Shown in pieces: positions 46,692-61,157 of a DNA stretch of 64,000 bases. The notes below the pieces were generated by a model that saw only the letters and a program-made list of their open reading frames with translations, was not told the DNA's origin and did no database searches. A program made the translations under genes and the position numbers. The stretch covers positions 1-64,000 of the forward strand of contig NZ_CADFEI010000023.1 in NCBI RefSeq assembly GCF_902833225.1, written 5' to 3'. Numbering within the stretch: position 1 is the stretch's first letter; each line of letters opens with the position of its first letter. Origin of the DNA: Burkholderia sp. BCC1644. GTDB lineage: Bacteria > Pseudomonadota > Gammaproteobacteria > Burkholderiales > Burkholderiaceae.

Positions 46692-48461
46692 ATGACCCAA
46701 TCGATCGATCCCGTCCGCTCCGCCTCCGACGCGCCGCAGGACGAGCGCCCGGTATCCGCATGGAGCCTCATCAAGCCCTACTGGGTATCGTCCGAATGGA
46801 AATTCGCGTGGGGCCTGCTGGTCGCGATCATCGCGATCAACCTCTGCGTGGTCTGGATCAACGTCCGGCTGAACAAGTGGAACGCCGAGTTCTACAACGC
46901 GCTGCAGTCGAAGGACGTCCACGACTTCCCGAACCTGCTGATGCAGTTCTCCGCGCTCGCGTTCGCCTTCATCATCCTCGCCGTGTACGGCCGCTACCTG
47001 CGGCAGATGCTCGGCTTCCGCTGGCGCCAGTGGCTCACCGACCGCTTCCTCGGCCAGTGGCTCGGCGATCGCGCGTTCTACCGGATCGAACGTGATCGTC
47101 TCGCCGACAACCCCGACCAGCGGATCACCGACGACCTCCAGTCGTTCGCGACCACGACGCTCGCGCTGTCGCTCGACCTGCTGTCGACGGTCGTCACGCT
47201 CGTGTCGTTCATCACGATCCTGTGGTCGCTCGCCGGCGCGCTGACGTTCACGCTCGGCGCGACGCCGATCTCGATTCCCGGCTACATGGTGTGGGCGGCC
47301 GCGCTGTACGCGGTGATCGGCTCGCTGATCATCCAGAAGGTCGGCCATCCGCTCGTGTCGATCAACTACCAGCAGCAGCGCGTCGAGGCCGATTTCCGCT
47401 TCGGGCTGATCCGCGTGCGCGAGAACGCCGAGCAGATCGCGTTCTACGACGGCGAGAAAACCGAGACCGGCAACGCGCAGACCCTCTTCATGCGCATCCG
47501 CGACAACTGGTGGCGCGTGATGAAGTACACGAAGCGGCTCACGTTCGTGCTGAGCTTCTACGGGCAGATCGCGATCATCTTCCCGCTCGTCGTCGCCGCG
47601 CCGCGCTATTTCGCGGGTGCGTTCTCGTTCGGCGTGCTGATGCAGATCTCGTCCGCGTTCGGCACCGTCAGCGATTCGTTCTCGTGGTTCATCAACAGCT
47701 ACTCGACCCTCGTCGAATGGCGCGCCACCGTCAACCGTCTGCGCGAATTCAAGCGCGTGATGGGCACGTCGCACCTGAAGGAAAGCCTGTCGCCCGCGAC
47801 CGAGCACGGCGGCATCAATCTGCATTACATCGACGATGCGAAGCTGTCGACGTCGTCGCTGAAGCTCGCGCTGCCGAACGGCAACGCGCTCGCGAACATC
47901 GGCAACGTCACGATCGAGCCGGGCTCGCGCTGGCTCGTGATCGGCAAGTCGGGTTCCGGCAAGAGCACGTTCATGCGCGCGCTCGCGGGCCTGTGGCCGT
48001 TCGGGGACGGCGCGATCGACGCGCCCGTCGGCGCGCGGATGATGTTCGTGCCGCAGACGAGCTATCTGCCGATCGGCACGCTGAAGGCCGCGCTCACCTA
48101 TCCGGCGACGCCCGACGCATTCAGCGACGAAGCGTGCCGCGACGCGCTGCGCGCGTGCCGCCTCGAGGATTACGTCGACCGCCTCGACGAGACCGCGCAC
48201 TGGACGCGCGTGCTGTCGCCGGGTGAACAGCAGCGTCTTGCCGGCGCACGCGTGCTGCTGCACAAGCCCGACTTCCTGTTCCTCGACGAAGCCACCAGCG
48301 CGCTCGACGCCGACAACGAGGCACGCCTCTATCACCTGTTCGCCGAACGGCTGCCGAAGGCCGCGATCGTCAGCATCGCGCACCGCGAGTCGCTGGCCGC
48401 GTTCCACGTCGGCACGATCAACGTCGAACGCGTGAACGCCGGCGACAAGGTCGCCGCGTGA
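46692..48461 (+). CDS. ABC exporter, fused permease and ATPase (SbmA/YddA type)
   Basis: A 589-residue half-transporter with an ABC_membrane_2 (PF06472) domain over about residues 25-330: WRQWLTDRFLGQWL, RIERDRLADNPDQRITDD and EADFRFGLIRVRENAEQIAFY are its hallmarks. The C-terminal ATPase has Walker A GKSGSGKST, signature LSPGEQQRLAGARV and Walker B FLFLDEATSALD. It should act as a homodimer. Relatives include YddA, BacA-related and peroxisomal fatty-acyl transporters; substrate unknown. ATG 46692 follows AGGAAG; it overlaps the next gene by four bases. Confidence 0.9.
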   Translation: MTQSIDPVRSASDAPQDERPVSAWSLIKPYWVSSEWKFAWGLLVAIIAINLCVVWINVRLNKWNAEFYNALQSKDVHDFPNLLMQFSALAFAFIILAVYGRYLRQMLGFRWRQWLTDRFLGQWLGDRAFYRIERDRLADNPDQRITDDLQSFATTTLALSLDLLSTVVTLVSFITILWSLAGALTFTLGATPISIPGYMVWAAALYAVIGSLIIQKVGHPLVSINYQQQRVEADFRFGLIRVRENAEQIAFYDGEKTETGNAQTLFMRIRDNWWRVMKYTKRLTFVLSFYGQIAIIFPLVVAAPRYFAGAFSFGVLMQISSAFGTVSDSFSWFINSYSTLVEWRATVNRLREFKRVMGTSHLKESLSPATEHGGINLHYIDDAKLSTSSLKLALPNGNALANIGNVTIEPGSRWLVIGKSGSGKSTFMRALAGLWPFGDGAIDAPVGARMMFVPQTSYLPIGTLKAALTYPATPDAFSDEACRDALRACRLEDYVDRLDETAHWTRVLSPGEQQRLAGARVLLHKPDFLFLDEATSALDADNEARLYHLFAERLPKAAIVSIAHRESLAAFHVGTINVERVNAGDKVAA

Positions 48462-49234
48462 GCGCACGCGCCGCGCACCTCGAACGCATCGCGCTGATCA
48501 CCGGCGCAGGCTCGGGGATCGGCGCAGCGCTCGCACGGCGGCTCGCGGCGCCCGGCATCGCGCTGGCGCTGCATGCGCGCGGCGCGGACGATTCAGCGCG
48601 GGCACGCCTTGCCGAAGTCGCCCATGCATGCACGACGGCCGGCGCCGAGTGCATCACGCTGACCGGCGATCTTGGCGAACCGGGCGTCGCCGCCGCGCTG
48701 GTCGAGCGCACCGCTACACGCTTCGGCGGGCTCGATCAGCTCGTCGCGAATGCCGGCTTCGCCGCGCGGCAATCCTTTTCCGATCTTTCCACGGACGCGC
48801 TCGCCGCCGCCTTCGCGGCGATGCCCGGCGCGTTCTCCGCGCTCGCACGCCACGCGCGGCCGCTGCTCGAAGCGTCGGCCACACCGCGAATCGTCGCGGT
48901 CAGTTCGTTCGTCGCACACCGCTACCGTGCCGATGCGCCGTTCGCGGCGACCGCCGCCGCGAAGGCCGCGCTCGAATCGCTCGTGCGCACCGCCGCCGCC
49001 GAATTCGCCGCGCACGGCATCACCGTGAACGCGGTCGCGCCGGGCTTCACGCGCAAGGACCACGGCCCGAGCGCCGGCAACGCCGCCGCGTGGGCGCAGG
49101 CCGAACAGGCGACGCCGCTCGGCCGGATCGCCGAGCCCGACGACGTCGCCGCGCTGATCGCGTTCCTGCTGTCCGATGCGGCGCGGCAGATCACCGGCCA
49201 GGTCATTCACGTCGACGGCGGCCTGACGCTCTGA
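48458..49234 (+). CDS. SDR-family protein lacking the catalytic tyrosine
   Basis: A 258-residue short-chain dehydrogenase/reductase fold. The cofactor motif ITGAGSGIGAALARRLA, the NAG motif (LVANAGFAARQ) and C-terminal GQVIHVDGGLTL are present. The catalytic Tyr-x-x-x-Lys region reads TAAAK (in FAATAAAKAALESL), so the tyrosine is replaced by threonine, though the Ser of VSSFVAHRY remains. It may be a degenerate or non-redox SDR. The GTG start overlaps the exporter stop (GTGA), implying a shared task. Confidence 0.85.
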   Translation: MSARAAHLERIALITGAGSGIGAALARRLAAPGIALALHARGADDSARARLAEVAHACTTAGAECITLTGDLGEPGVAAALVERTATRFGGLDQLVANAGFAARQSFSDLSTDALAAAFAAMPGAFSALARHARPLLEASATPRIVAVSSFVAHRYRADAPFAATAAAKAALESLVRTAAAEFAAHGITVNAVAPGFTRKDHGPSAGNAAAWAQAEQATPLGRIAEPDDVAALIAFLLSDAARQITGQVIHVDGGLTL

Positions 49235-49479
49235 AGCGAGCGGCCGGACGTCGTGCGGGCGCGCGGAGCGTCGCTGCCGCCGACGTTTGCGTGGCACGAG
49301 AGCGCGATCGGCACTCACACGTTCCCGGAACACCCGCCGCCCCACGCCGCGCTCCCCCCCTCGCCGCCCGCCGCGCCATCACGCTCTCGTTCCCGTCTTT
49401 TTGGCGCCCCGCTCCCCGCCCGTAAAATAACCGCCACGCGGCAGTGCGAGACGAGACAAGACGAGAGGGGGCGGCAAGC

Positions 49480-50742
49480 ATGCAGGCATTCCAATGGTTC
49501 AACGAACTGTCGACGCGCGAGCGCAGGACGCTGTACGCCGGCTTCGGCGGCTACGCGGTCGATGCGTTCGACTTCATGATCTATTCGTTCCTGATCCCGA
49601 CGCTGATCGCCACGTGGGGCATGTCGAAGAGCGAGGCCGGGATGATCGCGACGAGTTCGCTGATCTCGTCGGCGATCGGCGGCTGGGTCGCTGGCATCCT
49701 CGCCGACCGCTACGGCCGCGTGCGCGTGCTGCAGTGGACGATCGCGACGTTCGCGCTGTTCACGTGCCTGTCCGGTTTCACGCATTCGTTCTGGCAGTTG
49801 CTCGCCACGCGCACGCTGCAGGGCTTCGGTTTCGGCGGCGAATGGTCGGTCGTGACGATCATGATGGCCGAGACGATCCGCTCGCCCGAGCATCGCGCGA
49901 AGGCCGTCGGCACCGTGCAGAGCAGCTGGTCGTTCGGCTGGGGTGCGGCCGCGATCCTCTACTGGGCATTCTTCGCGCTGCTGCCCGAGCAGGTCGCGTG
50001 GCGCGCGTGCTTCTGGATCGGCATCGCACCCGCGCTGTGGATCCTGTACATCCGCCGCAACGTCAGCGATCCCGACATCTACACGGCCACGCGCCGCGCA
50101 CGCGACGAAGGCCGCGTGTCGGGCCATTTCCTCGAGATCTTCTCGCCGCCGCACCTGCGCGCGACGCTGTTCGGCAGCGCGCTGTGCACCGGCATGCTCG
50201 GCGGCTACTACGCGATCACGACGTGGCTGCCCACCTACCTGAAAACCGTCCGCCACCTGTCGGTGTTCAACACGAGCGGCTATCTCGTCGTGCTGATCGT
50301 CGGCTCGTTCGTCGGCTACGTGGTCGGCGCGATCCTGTCCGACCGGCTCGGCCGCCGCGCGTCGTTCATCCTGTTCGCGATCGGCTCGTTCTCGCTCGGC
50401 ATGGCGTACACGATGCTGCCGATCACCGACACCGCGATGCTGCTGCTCGGCTTCCCGCTCGGCATCGTCGTGCAGGGGATCTTCGCGGGCGTCGGCGCCT
50501 ACCTGTCGGAACTGTATCCGGGCGCGATCCGCGGCTCGGGCCAGGGCTTCTGCTACAACCTCGGCCGCGGGCTCGGCTCGTTCTTCCCGATCCTCGTCGG
50601 CTCGCTGTCGCAGTCGATGTCGCTCGTGAAGGCGATCGGCCTCGTCGCGGGCGGCGGCTACCTGCTCGTGATCGTCGCCGCGCTCGTGCTGCCCGAAACG
50701 CGCGGCAAGTCGCTCGTCGACGACCCGGCCGTCGCGTCGTGA
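49480..50742 (+). CDS. MFS metabolite:H+ symporter
   Basis: A 420-residue, twelve-helix major facilitator. The loop 2-3 motif is GILADRYGRVRVLQ and the repeat in the second half DRLGRRASFI. MIYSFLIPTLIATWGMSK and GFGFGGEWSVVTIMMAE resemble the aromatic-acid/sialic-acid sugar-acid symporter groups. ATG 49480 follows AGAGGGGG. The next gene, a D-amino-acid dehydrogenase 25 bases on, suggests an amino-acid or carboxylate substrate; this is inference. Confidence 0.87.
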   Translation: MQAFQWFNELSTRERRTLYAGFGGYAVDAFDFMIYSFLIPTLIATWGMSKSEAGMIATSSLISSAIGGWVAGILADRYGRVRVLQWTIATFALFTCLSGFTHSFWQLLATRTLQGFGFGGEWSVVTIMMAETIRSPEHRAKAVGTVQSSWSFGWGAAAILYWAFFALLPEQVAWRACFWIGIAPALWILYIRRNVSDPDIYTATRRARDEGRVSGHFLEIFSPPHLRATLFGSALCTGMLGGYYAITTWLPTYLKTVRHLSVFNTSGYLVVLIVGSFVGYVVGAILSDRLGRRASFILFAIGSFSLGMAYTMLPITDTAMLLLGFPLGIVVQGIFAGVGAYLSELYPGAIRGSGQGFCYNLGRGLGSFFPILVGSLSQSMSLVKAIGLVAGGGYLLVIVAALVLPETRGKSLVDDPAVAS

Positions 50743-50767
50743 GCCACCGCTTCGTTCCGGAAACCGC

Positions 50768-52141
50768 ATGCACGTGATCGTCCTCGGCGCCGGCGTAATC
50801 GGCGTCACCACCGCCTGGCACCTGCGCGAAGCAGGCTGCGAGGTCACCGTGATCGAACGCGAGGCCGACGTCGCGCGGGCGACGAGCCTCGGCAACGCGG
50901 GCGTGATCGCGCCCGGCTACGTGACGCCGTGGGCCGCGCCGGGGATGCCCGGCAAGATCCTCAAGTACCTGTTCAAGCCCGCGTCGCCGCTGATCTTCCG
51001 GCCGACGCTCGATGCCGCACAGTGGCGCTGGATCGCGTGCTGGCTCCGCGAATGCGAGTTCGAACGGTTCCGCGTGAACAAGCAGCGGATGCAGCGCATC
51101 GCGTATTACAGCCGCGCGTGCCTGCATGCGTTTCGCGAGCGCCATCCGTTCGACTACGGCGCGAGCCGCGGCTACCTGCAATTGCTGCGCGGCGCATTCG
51201 ACGTCGAGATGGTGCAGCCCGCGCTGAAGGTGCTGCGCGATGCCGGCATCGCGTTTCGCGAACTCGACGCGGCGGGCTGCACGGCGATCGAGCCGGGCCT
51301 GCGCTGGGCGCGACAGGCACCCGTCGGCGGCATCTACCTGCCCGACGACGAAGCCGGCGACTGCGCACGCTTTACGCGCGAACTGCGGGCGCTGAGCGAA
51401 GCGAACGGCGTGACGTTCCGCTTTCGCACGCAAGTGCAGGCACTCGACGTTGCGGCGGGCCAGGTGTGCGGCGTGCGGATCGCCGGTAATGGCGATGGCG
51501 ATGGCGATGGCGATGGCGATGGCGATGGCGATGGCGATACGCATGATCGGGCACGACCGAATCCGCACGCATCGAACGCCGGCGGCACGCACCGCGACAC
51601 GCGGCTCGCCGCCGACGCGATCGTCGTCGCGCTCGGCGTCGACAGCGCCGGCCTGCTACGGCCGCACGGCATCGACGTGCCGCTGTATCCGGTGAAGGGC
51701 TACTCGGCGACGCTCTCCGTCGTCGACGACGAAAAAGCGCCGCGCGCCGCGCTGATGGACGAATCCCTGAAGACGGCGATCACGCGATTCGGCCCGACGT
51801 TGCGCGTCGCGGGTACCGCGGAACTCGGTAACCGGCAGGCAGCGCTGCGCCAGCAAGCGCTCGATACGCTGATGAAAGTGCTCGACGACTGGTTCCCGCA
51901 CGCAGCCGATCGCGCATCGGCGCGATTCTGGGTCGGCCGTCGGCCGATGACGCCCGATGGGCCGCCGCTACTCGGCGCGAGCGGGATCGACGGGCTCTGG
52001 CTCAACGTCGGCCACGGCTCGACGGGTTGGGCGATGTCGATGGGGTCGGGGAAGGTGGTGGCGGATCTCGTCACGGGGCGAGAACCCGAGATCGACCTGT
52101 CGGGCCTCACGCTCGCCCGCTACGGCCGGCAGGCCCGGTAG
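50768..52141 (+). CDS. dadA: D-amino-acid dehydrogenase (DadA family) with Gly-Asp repeat
   Basis: A 457-residue FAD flavoprotein of the DadA type, which oxidises D-amino acids to keto acids at the membrane. The Rossmann motif VIVLGAGVIGVTTAWHL, the SLGNAGVIAPGYVTPWAAPGMP segment and C-terminal NVGHGSTGWAMSMGSGK are diagnostic. An insertion of about 40 residues near 240-280 includes eight Gly-Asp pairs encoded by an 8 x GGCGAT repeat (51491-51538). It probably forms a surface loop. It lies 25 bases after the MFS gene. Other dadA-like genes may exist in the genome, so the substrate is not certain. Confidence 0.88.
   Translation: MHVIVLGAGVIGVTTAWHLREAGCEVTVIEREADVARATSLGNAGVIAPGYVTPWAAPGMPGKILKYLFKPASPLIFRPTLDAAQWRWIACWLRECEFERFRVNKQRMQRIAYYSRACLHAFRERHPFDYGASRGYLQLLRGAFDVEMVQPALKVLRDAGIAFRELDAAGCTAIEPGLRWARQAPVGGIYLPDDEAGDCARFTRELRALSEANGVTFRFRTQVQALDVAAGQVCGVRIAGNGDGDGDGDGDGDGDGDTHDRARPNPHASNAGGTHRDTRLAADAIVVALGVDSAGLLRPHGIDVPLYPVKGYSATLSVVDDEKAPRAALMDESLKTAITRFGPTLRVAGTAELGNRQAALRQQALDTLMKVLDDWFPHAADRASARFWVGRRPMTPDGPPLLGASGIDGLWLNVGHGSTGWAMSMGSGKVVADLVTGREPEIDLSGLTLARYGRQAR
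51491..51538 (+). repeat. Hexanucleotide repeat (GGCGAT)x8 inside dadA-like gene
   Basis: Eight perfect tandem GGCGAT units, in frame, encoding (Gly-Asp)8. Slippage would change loop length by two residues per unit without frameshift, so the locus should be length-variable between strains. Confidence 0.97.
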
Positions 52142-52229
52142 GCTCGGTAGGGCGGGACGATATCGTCGAAGCGATGTGCCGACGCGATCGGCATGGCGCC
52201 AGGCCATCACAACGCGGCGCACATGCCAC

Positions 52230-52796
52230 TCACTGCGCCGCCTGACCGTCCGCCCATGCGATCGGCGCGGAGACGATCGGCCGATGCGACACGCCCTCGT
52301 GCGATAGCCGGCTTTCGAACAACGTCAGCGCTTCGACGCGCAGCACGACCGGCCGCCCCGGCGCGCCGCCGTGCGCGGGCTGGCCGACCGCGTCGTGCGG
52401 CAGTCGCGCGAGCGTCACGTGCGGCCGGAACGGCCGACGGTCGGCCGGCACGCCCAGTTCGCGCAGTAGTGCCGACAACCCCGCATTCAGCGCGACGCAC
52501 GCGGGATCGGCCGCCAGCTCCGCGACGATCAGCCTTGCGCGAGGCAAGCTCGGCCACCACGCGATCCGCTCGACCGGCAGCAACGGCAGCGCATGCGCTG
52601 CCGCGAGCGCAGGCAGGTGCGCAGCCAGCGCGTCGCACCGCTCGCGTTCGATCGCGCCGATAAACGCGAGCGTCATATGCAGTTGCGCGGGCAGCGTGCG
52701 CCGCGCGCCACGGGTGACCGGCAACGCGTGCAGCGCGTCGCGCGACGCCGCATCGGGCATCAGCGCGACGAACGCACGGAGCCGGTCGCCGTTCAT
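52230..52796 (-). CDS. thpR: RNA 2',3'-cyclic phosphodiesterase
   Basis: A 188-residue 2H-phosphoesterase of the ThpR/LigT group. The two catalytic motifs are HMTLAFIG and HVTLARL. It opens 2',3'-cyclic phosphate ends of RNA. ATG 52796 overlaps the stop of the upstream symporter gene (ATGA). Confidence 0.9.
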   Translation of the reverse strand: MNGDRLRAFVALMPDAASRDALHALPVTRGARRTLPAQLHMTLAFIGAIERERCDALAAHLPALAAAHALPLLPVERIAWWPSLPRARLIVAELAADPACVALNAGLSALLRELGVPADRRPFRPHVTLARLPHDAVGQPAHGGAPGRPVVLRVEALTLFESRLSHEGVSHRPIVSAPIAWADGQAAQ

Positions 52797-54286
52797 GACT
52801 CGCGCACCGCGCCGCGCGGCGCGCTGGCCGCGTCGGCCGAAGCCACCGGACGCTGCGGCAGCGGCCCGTGTTCGCCCCACACGTCGACCGGCAGCACGCG
52901 CGCGAGCTCGGGAATCGTGTTGCGCGTGAACACCGGATCGGCAATGCCGGCCGCGCGCTGGCGGCGATAGTCGGCCCACGCGGCGTGCGCATACTTGCCG
53001 AGCGCGAGGATCGCGATCAGGTTGATGATCGCCATCAGCCCCATGCTCGTATCGGCCATCGCCCACACGAGCGGCAGTTGCCCGACGCTGCCGAACATCA
53101 CCATCGCGAGCACCGCGACGCGGAACAGCGGCAGCACGCCGCGCCGCTTCGTGATGAATTCGACGTTGCCTTCCGCATACGCGTAGTTGCCGATCACCGA
53201 CGAGAACGCGAGGAAGAAGATCGCGACGGCCATGTAGATGCCGCCCCAGTCGCCGACGTGGCTCGAGATCGCCCGCTGCGTGAGCGCCGCGCCTTCCATC
53301 CCGGTGCCGACCTCGTACTGGCCCGACAGCAGGATCACGAATGCGGTCGCGCTGCAGATCACGATCGTGTCGACGAACACGCCAAGCATCTGGATCAGCC
53401 CCTGCGTGACGGGGTGCCGCGTGCTCGCGGTCGCGGCCGCATTCGGCGCGCTGCCCATCCCGGCTTCGTTCGAGAACAGCCCGCGCTTCACGCCGATCGC
53501 GATCGCCTGGCTAACGGCATAGCCGGTCAGGCCGCCTGCCGCCTGCTCGAGGCCGAACGCGCTCTTCACGATCAGGGCGATCACGTCCGGCACCAGCGCG
53601 ATGTGCGTCGCGACCGCGTAGACCGCGAGCGCGAGGTAGCCGATCGCCATCAGCGGCACGATCACCTGCGCGACCGTCGCGATGCGGCGGATGCCGCCGA
53701 AGATGATCGGGGCGGAAAGCAGCACGAGGCCGAGGCCGACCGTTTCGCGGCTCAAGCCGAACGACGTATGGAACGCGTCGGCGATCGCGTTGGCCTGCAC
53801 CGCGTTGAACACGAAGCCGAACGCGAGGATCAGCGACAGCGAGAACAGCACGCCGAAGCCGCGCGAGCGCAGGCCCGTCTGGATGTAGTACGCGGGGCCG
53901 CCGCGGAAGCTGCCGTCCGGGTGCGACACCTTGAAGATCTGCGCGAGCGTCGCCTCGACGAACGCGGACGACATGCCGACCAGCGCCGTCATCCACATCC
54001 AGAAGATCGCGCCCGGCCCGCCGACCGTCAGCGCGACCGCGACGCCGGCGATGTTGCCGGTGCCGACCCGGCTCGCGAGCCCGGTCGCGAACGCCTGAAA
54101 CGACGAGATGCTGCCCGGCTCACCCTTGCTGCCGACCAGTTTCATGCTGAGGAACAGCGCCTTCAACTGGATCATCCGGAACCGCAACGTGAACCATGCG
54201 CCGGCGCCAAGCAGCAGCGCGATCAGCACGTAGTTCCACAGCACGCCATTGACGGCTTCGATCAGCCCTTGCACGAATGCTTCCAT
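52793..54286 (-). CDS. Sodium:alanine symporter, AGCS family
   Basis: A 497-residue membrane protein of the alanine or glycine:cation symporter family (AlsT/DagA/AgcS). Signatures are GTGNIAGVAVALTVGGPGAIFWMW and FSNEAGMGSAPNAAA. About eleven helices are visible. It takes up alanine or glycine with sodium. The C-terminal 50 residues are polar. Translationally coupled to thpR downstream, with no evident functional link. Confidence 0.93.
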   Translation of the reverse strand: MEAFVQGLIEAVNGVLWNYVLIALLLGAGAWFTLRFRMIQLKALFLSMKLVGSKGEPGSISSFQAFATGLASRVGTGNIAGVAVALTVGGPGAIFWMWMTALVGMSSAFVEATLAQIFKVSHPDGSFRGGPAYYIQTGLRSRGFGVLFSLSLILAFGFVFNAVQANAIADAFHTSFGLSRETVGLGLVLLSAPIIFGGIRRIATVAQVIVPLMAIGYLALAVYAVATHIALVPDVIALIVKSAFGLEQAAGGLTGYAVSQAIAIGVKRGLFSNEAGMGSAPNAAATASTRHPVTQGLIQMLGVFVDTIVICSATAFVILLSGQYEVGTGMEGAALTQRAISSHVGDWGGIYMAVAIFFLAFSSVIGNYAYAEGNVEFITKRRGVLPLFRVAVLAMVMFGSVGQLPLVWAMADTSMGLMAIINLIAILALGKYAHAAWADYRRQRAAGIADPVFTRNTIPELARVLPVDVWGEHGPLPQRPVASADAASAPRGAVRES

Positions 54287-54554
54287 CCGGTTTCCTTGTA
54301 AATAGGGTCAGTCACATGAGGCAGCGACGCGAGCGCAGCCCGAGGGGCGACATGATATGACAGTTTGCAAGAAAAATTACAAAACGAAAGGAAACGAGAT
54401 AACGAAAAATCAGCGCCGGATGTCATCAGATTAGGCGACGCTTCGCGAAAATGACGGACGTCCGCGCGGCGGCAATTGGCGTGGCGCGGCGTGCAACGCA
54501 CATGCGGCTCGACACTCGAAGCGGCATCGGCGCACCTGCGCGCCACCCATGAAA
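54287..54554. other. Intergenic region upstream of the symporter
   Basis: AT-rich tracts near 54360-54410 probably include the symporter promoter. With the terminator that follows, the gap to gltD is 327 bases. No gene seen. Confidence 0.5.
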
Positions 54555-54586
54555 AAAGCCGGGCGCCCTTTCGGACGCCCGGCTTT
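54555..54586 (-). terminator. gltBD terminator
   Basis: AAAGCCGGGCG (54555-54565) pairs with CGCCCGGCTTT (54576-54586), loop of ten, and on the leftward strand it ends in a run of T. It lies 27 bases after the gltD stop. Confidence 0.9.
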
Positions 54587-54613
54587 CGTCGAAACCCGCT
54601 TGCGCGATTCAGC

Positions 54614-56080
54614 TCAGCGCGGCAGTTCCGTATGACCCATCAGGTACGCATCGACCGAGCGCGCGCACTGGCGGCCTTCGCGGATCGCCCACACCACGAG
54701 CGACTGGCCGCGACGCATGTCGCCTGCCGCGAACACCTTGTCGACCGACGTGTAGTACGAACGATCGCCTTCGGTCGCCGCACGCGCATTGCCGCGCGCG
54801 TCCTTCGCGACGCCGAATGCTTCGAGCACCGGCGCTGCCGGTTGCGTGAAGCCCATCGCGAGCAGCACGAGGTCGGCCTTCATCTCGAATTCGGAGCCCG
54901 GCACTTCCTGCATCTTGCCGTCCTTCCATTCGACGCGCACCGCGATCAGCTTCTCGACCTTGCCGTTCTTGCCTTCGAGACGCTTCGTCGCGACTGCCCA
55001 GTCGCGCTCGCAGCCTTCCTCGTGCGACGACGACGTGCGCAGCTTGATCGGCCAGTACGGCCACACGAGCGGCTTGTTTTCCTCTTCCGGCGGCTGCGGC
55101 AGCAGCTCGAACTGCGTGACCTGCTTCGCGCCGTGACGGTTCGACGTGCCGACGCAGTCCGAACCCGTATCGCCGCCGCCGATCACGATCACGTGCTTGC
55201 CCTTCGCGAGCAGCTGGTCGACGAGCTTGTCGCCCGCGTTCACGCGATTCTGCTGCGGCAGGAAGTCCATCGCGTAATGCACGCCCGCGAGCTCACGGCC
55301 CGGCACCGGCAGGTCGCGCGGCGTTTCCGATCCGCCGGCGATCACGACCGCGTCGAACTCTTCCTTCAGCGTGTCCGGCGAGATGGTTTCCTTCGCGAGG
55401 CTGCCGATCGACTCGGGCAACGGATCCTTGCCGATGAACACGCTGGTGCGGAACGTCACGCCTTCCGCTTCCATCTGGCGCATGCGGCGGTCGATCAGCC
55501 ACTTCTCGAGCTTGAAGTCGGGAATCCCGTAGCGCAGCAGGCCGCCGACACGGTCGTTCTTCTCGAACACCGTCACGTCGTGGCCCGCGCGCGCGAGCTG
55601 CTGCGCGGCGGCGAGGCCCGCGGGGCCCGAACCGACGACCGCGACCTTCTTGCCCGTCTTGTGCTCGGCCGGCAGCGGCTTCACCCAGCCTTCCGCCCAG
55701 GCCTTGTCGATGATCGCGTGCTCGATCGACTTGATGCCGACCGGGTCTTCGTTGATCCCGAGCGTGCACGCCGCTTCACACGGCGCCGGGCAGATGCGGC
55801 CCGTGAATTCCGGGAAGTTGTTGGTCGAGTGCAGGACTTCGATCGCCTGCTGCCAGTCCTGGCGGTAAACGAGATCGTTGAAGTCCGGAATGATGTTGTT
55901 GACCGGGCAGCCGTTGTTGCAGAACGGGATGCCGCAATCCATGCAGCGCGCGCCTTGGACCTTCGCGTCCGCGTCGGTCAGTGCCGCGACGAATTCCTTG
56001 TAATGCTTCACGCGCGTGAGCGGTGCTTCGTACGCCTCGTGGCGGCGTTCGAACTCCAGAAAACCGGTTGCCTTGCCCAT
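54614..56080 (-). CDS. gltD: Glutamate synthase (NADPH) small subunit
   Basis: A 488-residue FAD/NADPH and iron-sulfur protein that passes electrons to GltB. N-terminal 4Fe-4S ligands are in [18 protein letters not shown] and [11 protein letters not shown]. The FAD motif is [19 protein letters not shown] and the NADPH motif [14 protein letters not shown] 56080 starts [10 protein letters not shown]. It lies 85 bases after gltB. Confidence 0.97.
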   Translation of the reverse strand: MGKATGFLEFERRHEAYEAPLTRVKHYKEFVAALTDADAKVQGARCMDCGIPFCNNGCPVNNIIPDFNDLVYRQDWQQAIEVLHSTNNFPEFTGRICPAPCEAACTLGINEDPVGIKSIEHAIIDKAWAEGWVKPLPAEHKTGKKVAVVGSGPAGLAAAQQLARAGHDVTVFEKNDRVGGLLRYGIPDFKLEKWLIDRRMRQMEAEGVTFRTSVFIGKDPLPESIGSLAKETISPDTLKEEFDAVVIAGGSETPRDLPVPGRELAGVHYAMDFLPQQNRVNAGDKLVDQLLAKGKHVIVIGGGDTGSDCVGTSNRHGAKQVTQFELLPQPPEEENKPLVWPYWPIKLRTSSSHEEGCERDWAVATKRLEGKNGKVEKLIAVRVEWKDGKMQEVPGSEFEMKADLVLLAMGFTQPAAPVLEAFGVAKDARGNARAATEGDRSYYTSVDKVFAAGDMRRGQSLVVWAIREGRQCARSVDAYLMGHTELPR

Positions 56081-56165
56081 AAGGTGCTCTTCTGTTCGGT
56101 GTATCGGGTGGGGGAGCCGCGCGCGGCAGTCATGCGCGCGCGGCATTCGCTATGTCGTTCGTCGC

Positions 56166-60869
<4,704 letters not shown>

Positions 60870-60999
60870 GGGGACACCGTCGTAAAGGGGGCCTGGAGGC
60901 CGTTGAACCGTTTTCTTGTTGCCGTCGATCCCGCTCCCGACGGGAGACGGCGCGGCCGACAGTGGCCGGGCGTGCTTCGCCCGGGCCACCGGAATTCGG

Positions 61000-61029
61000 A
61001 ATATACGCGACGAATCAAGGGAATAGCAA
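61000..61029 (-). promoter_or_regulatory. Putative sigma70 promoter of gltBD
   Basis: Read leftward: TTGCTA (61029-61024), an 18-base spacer, TATATT (61005-61000), about 130 bases before the gltB start. Match is fair, not tested. Confidence 0.4.
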
Positions 61030-61116
61030 CAAAAACCATATGATCGAACCCCAATTAAACAGATGCATCGATCTGGTGCTGTTTTATTAGGGCCGTATCG
61101 TTTTGGTGCAAAAAGA

Positions 61117-61137
61117 AGCGGCGCCCGCAGCGCCGCT
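61117..61137 (-). terminator. Terminator of the transposase-like gene
   Basis: AGCGGCGC and GCGCCGCT around a five-base loop, followed on the leftward strand by CTTTTT. It lies 21 bases after the gene's stop. Confidence 0.8.
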
Positions 61138-61157
61138 CCTGACCCGCCTTTCCGGCA

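Noticed and set aside
51489-51540. CRISPR-like or phase-variable frameshifting repeat
   Set aside because: The repeat has no spacers and a six-base unit, so it cannot be CRISPR and does not switch the reading frame.
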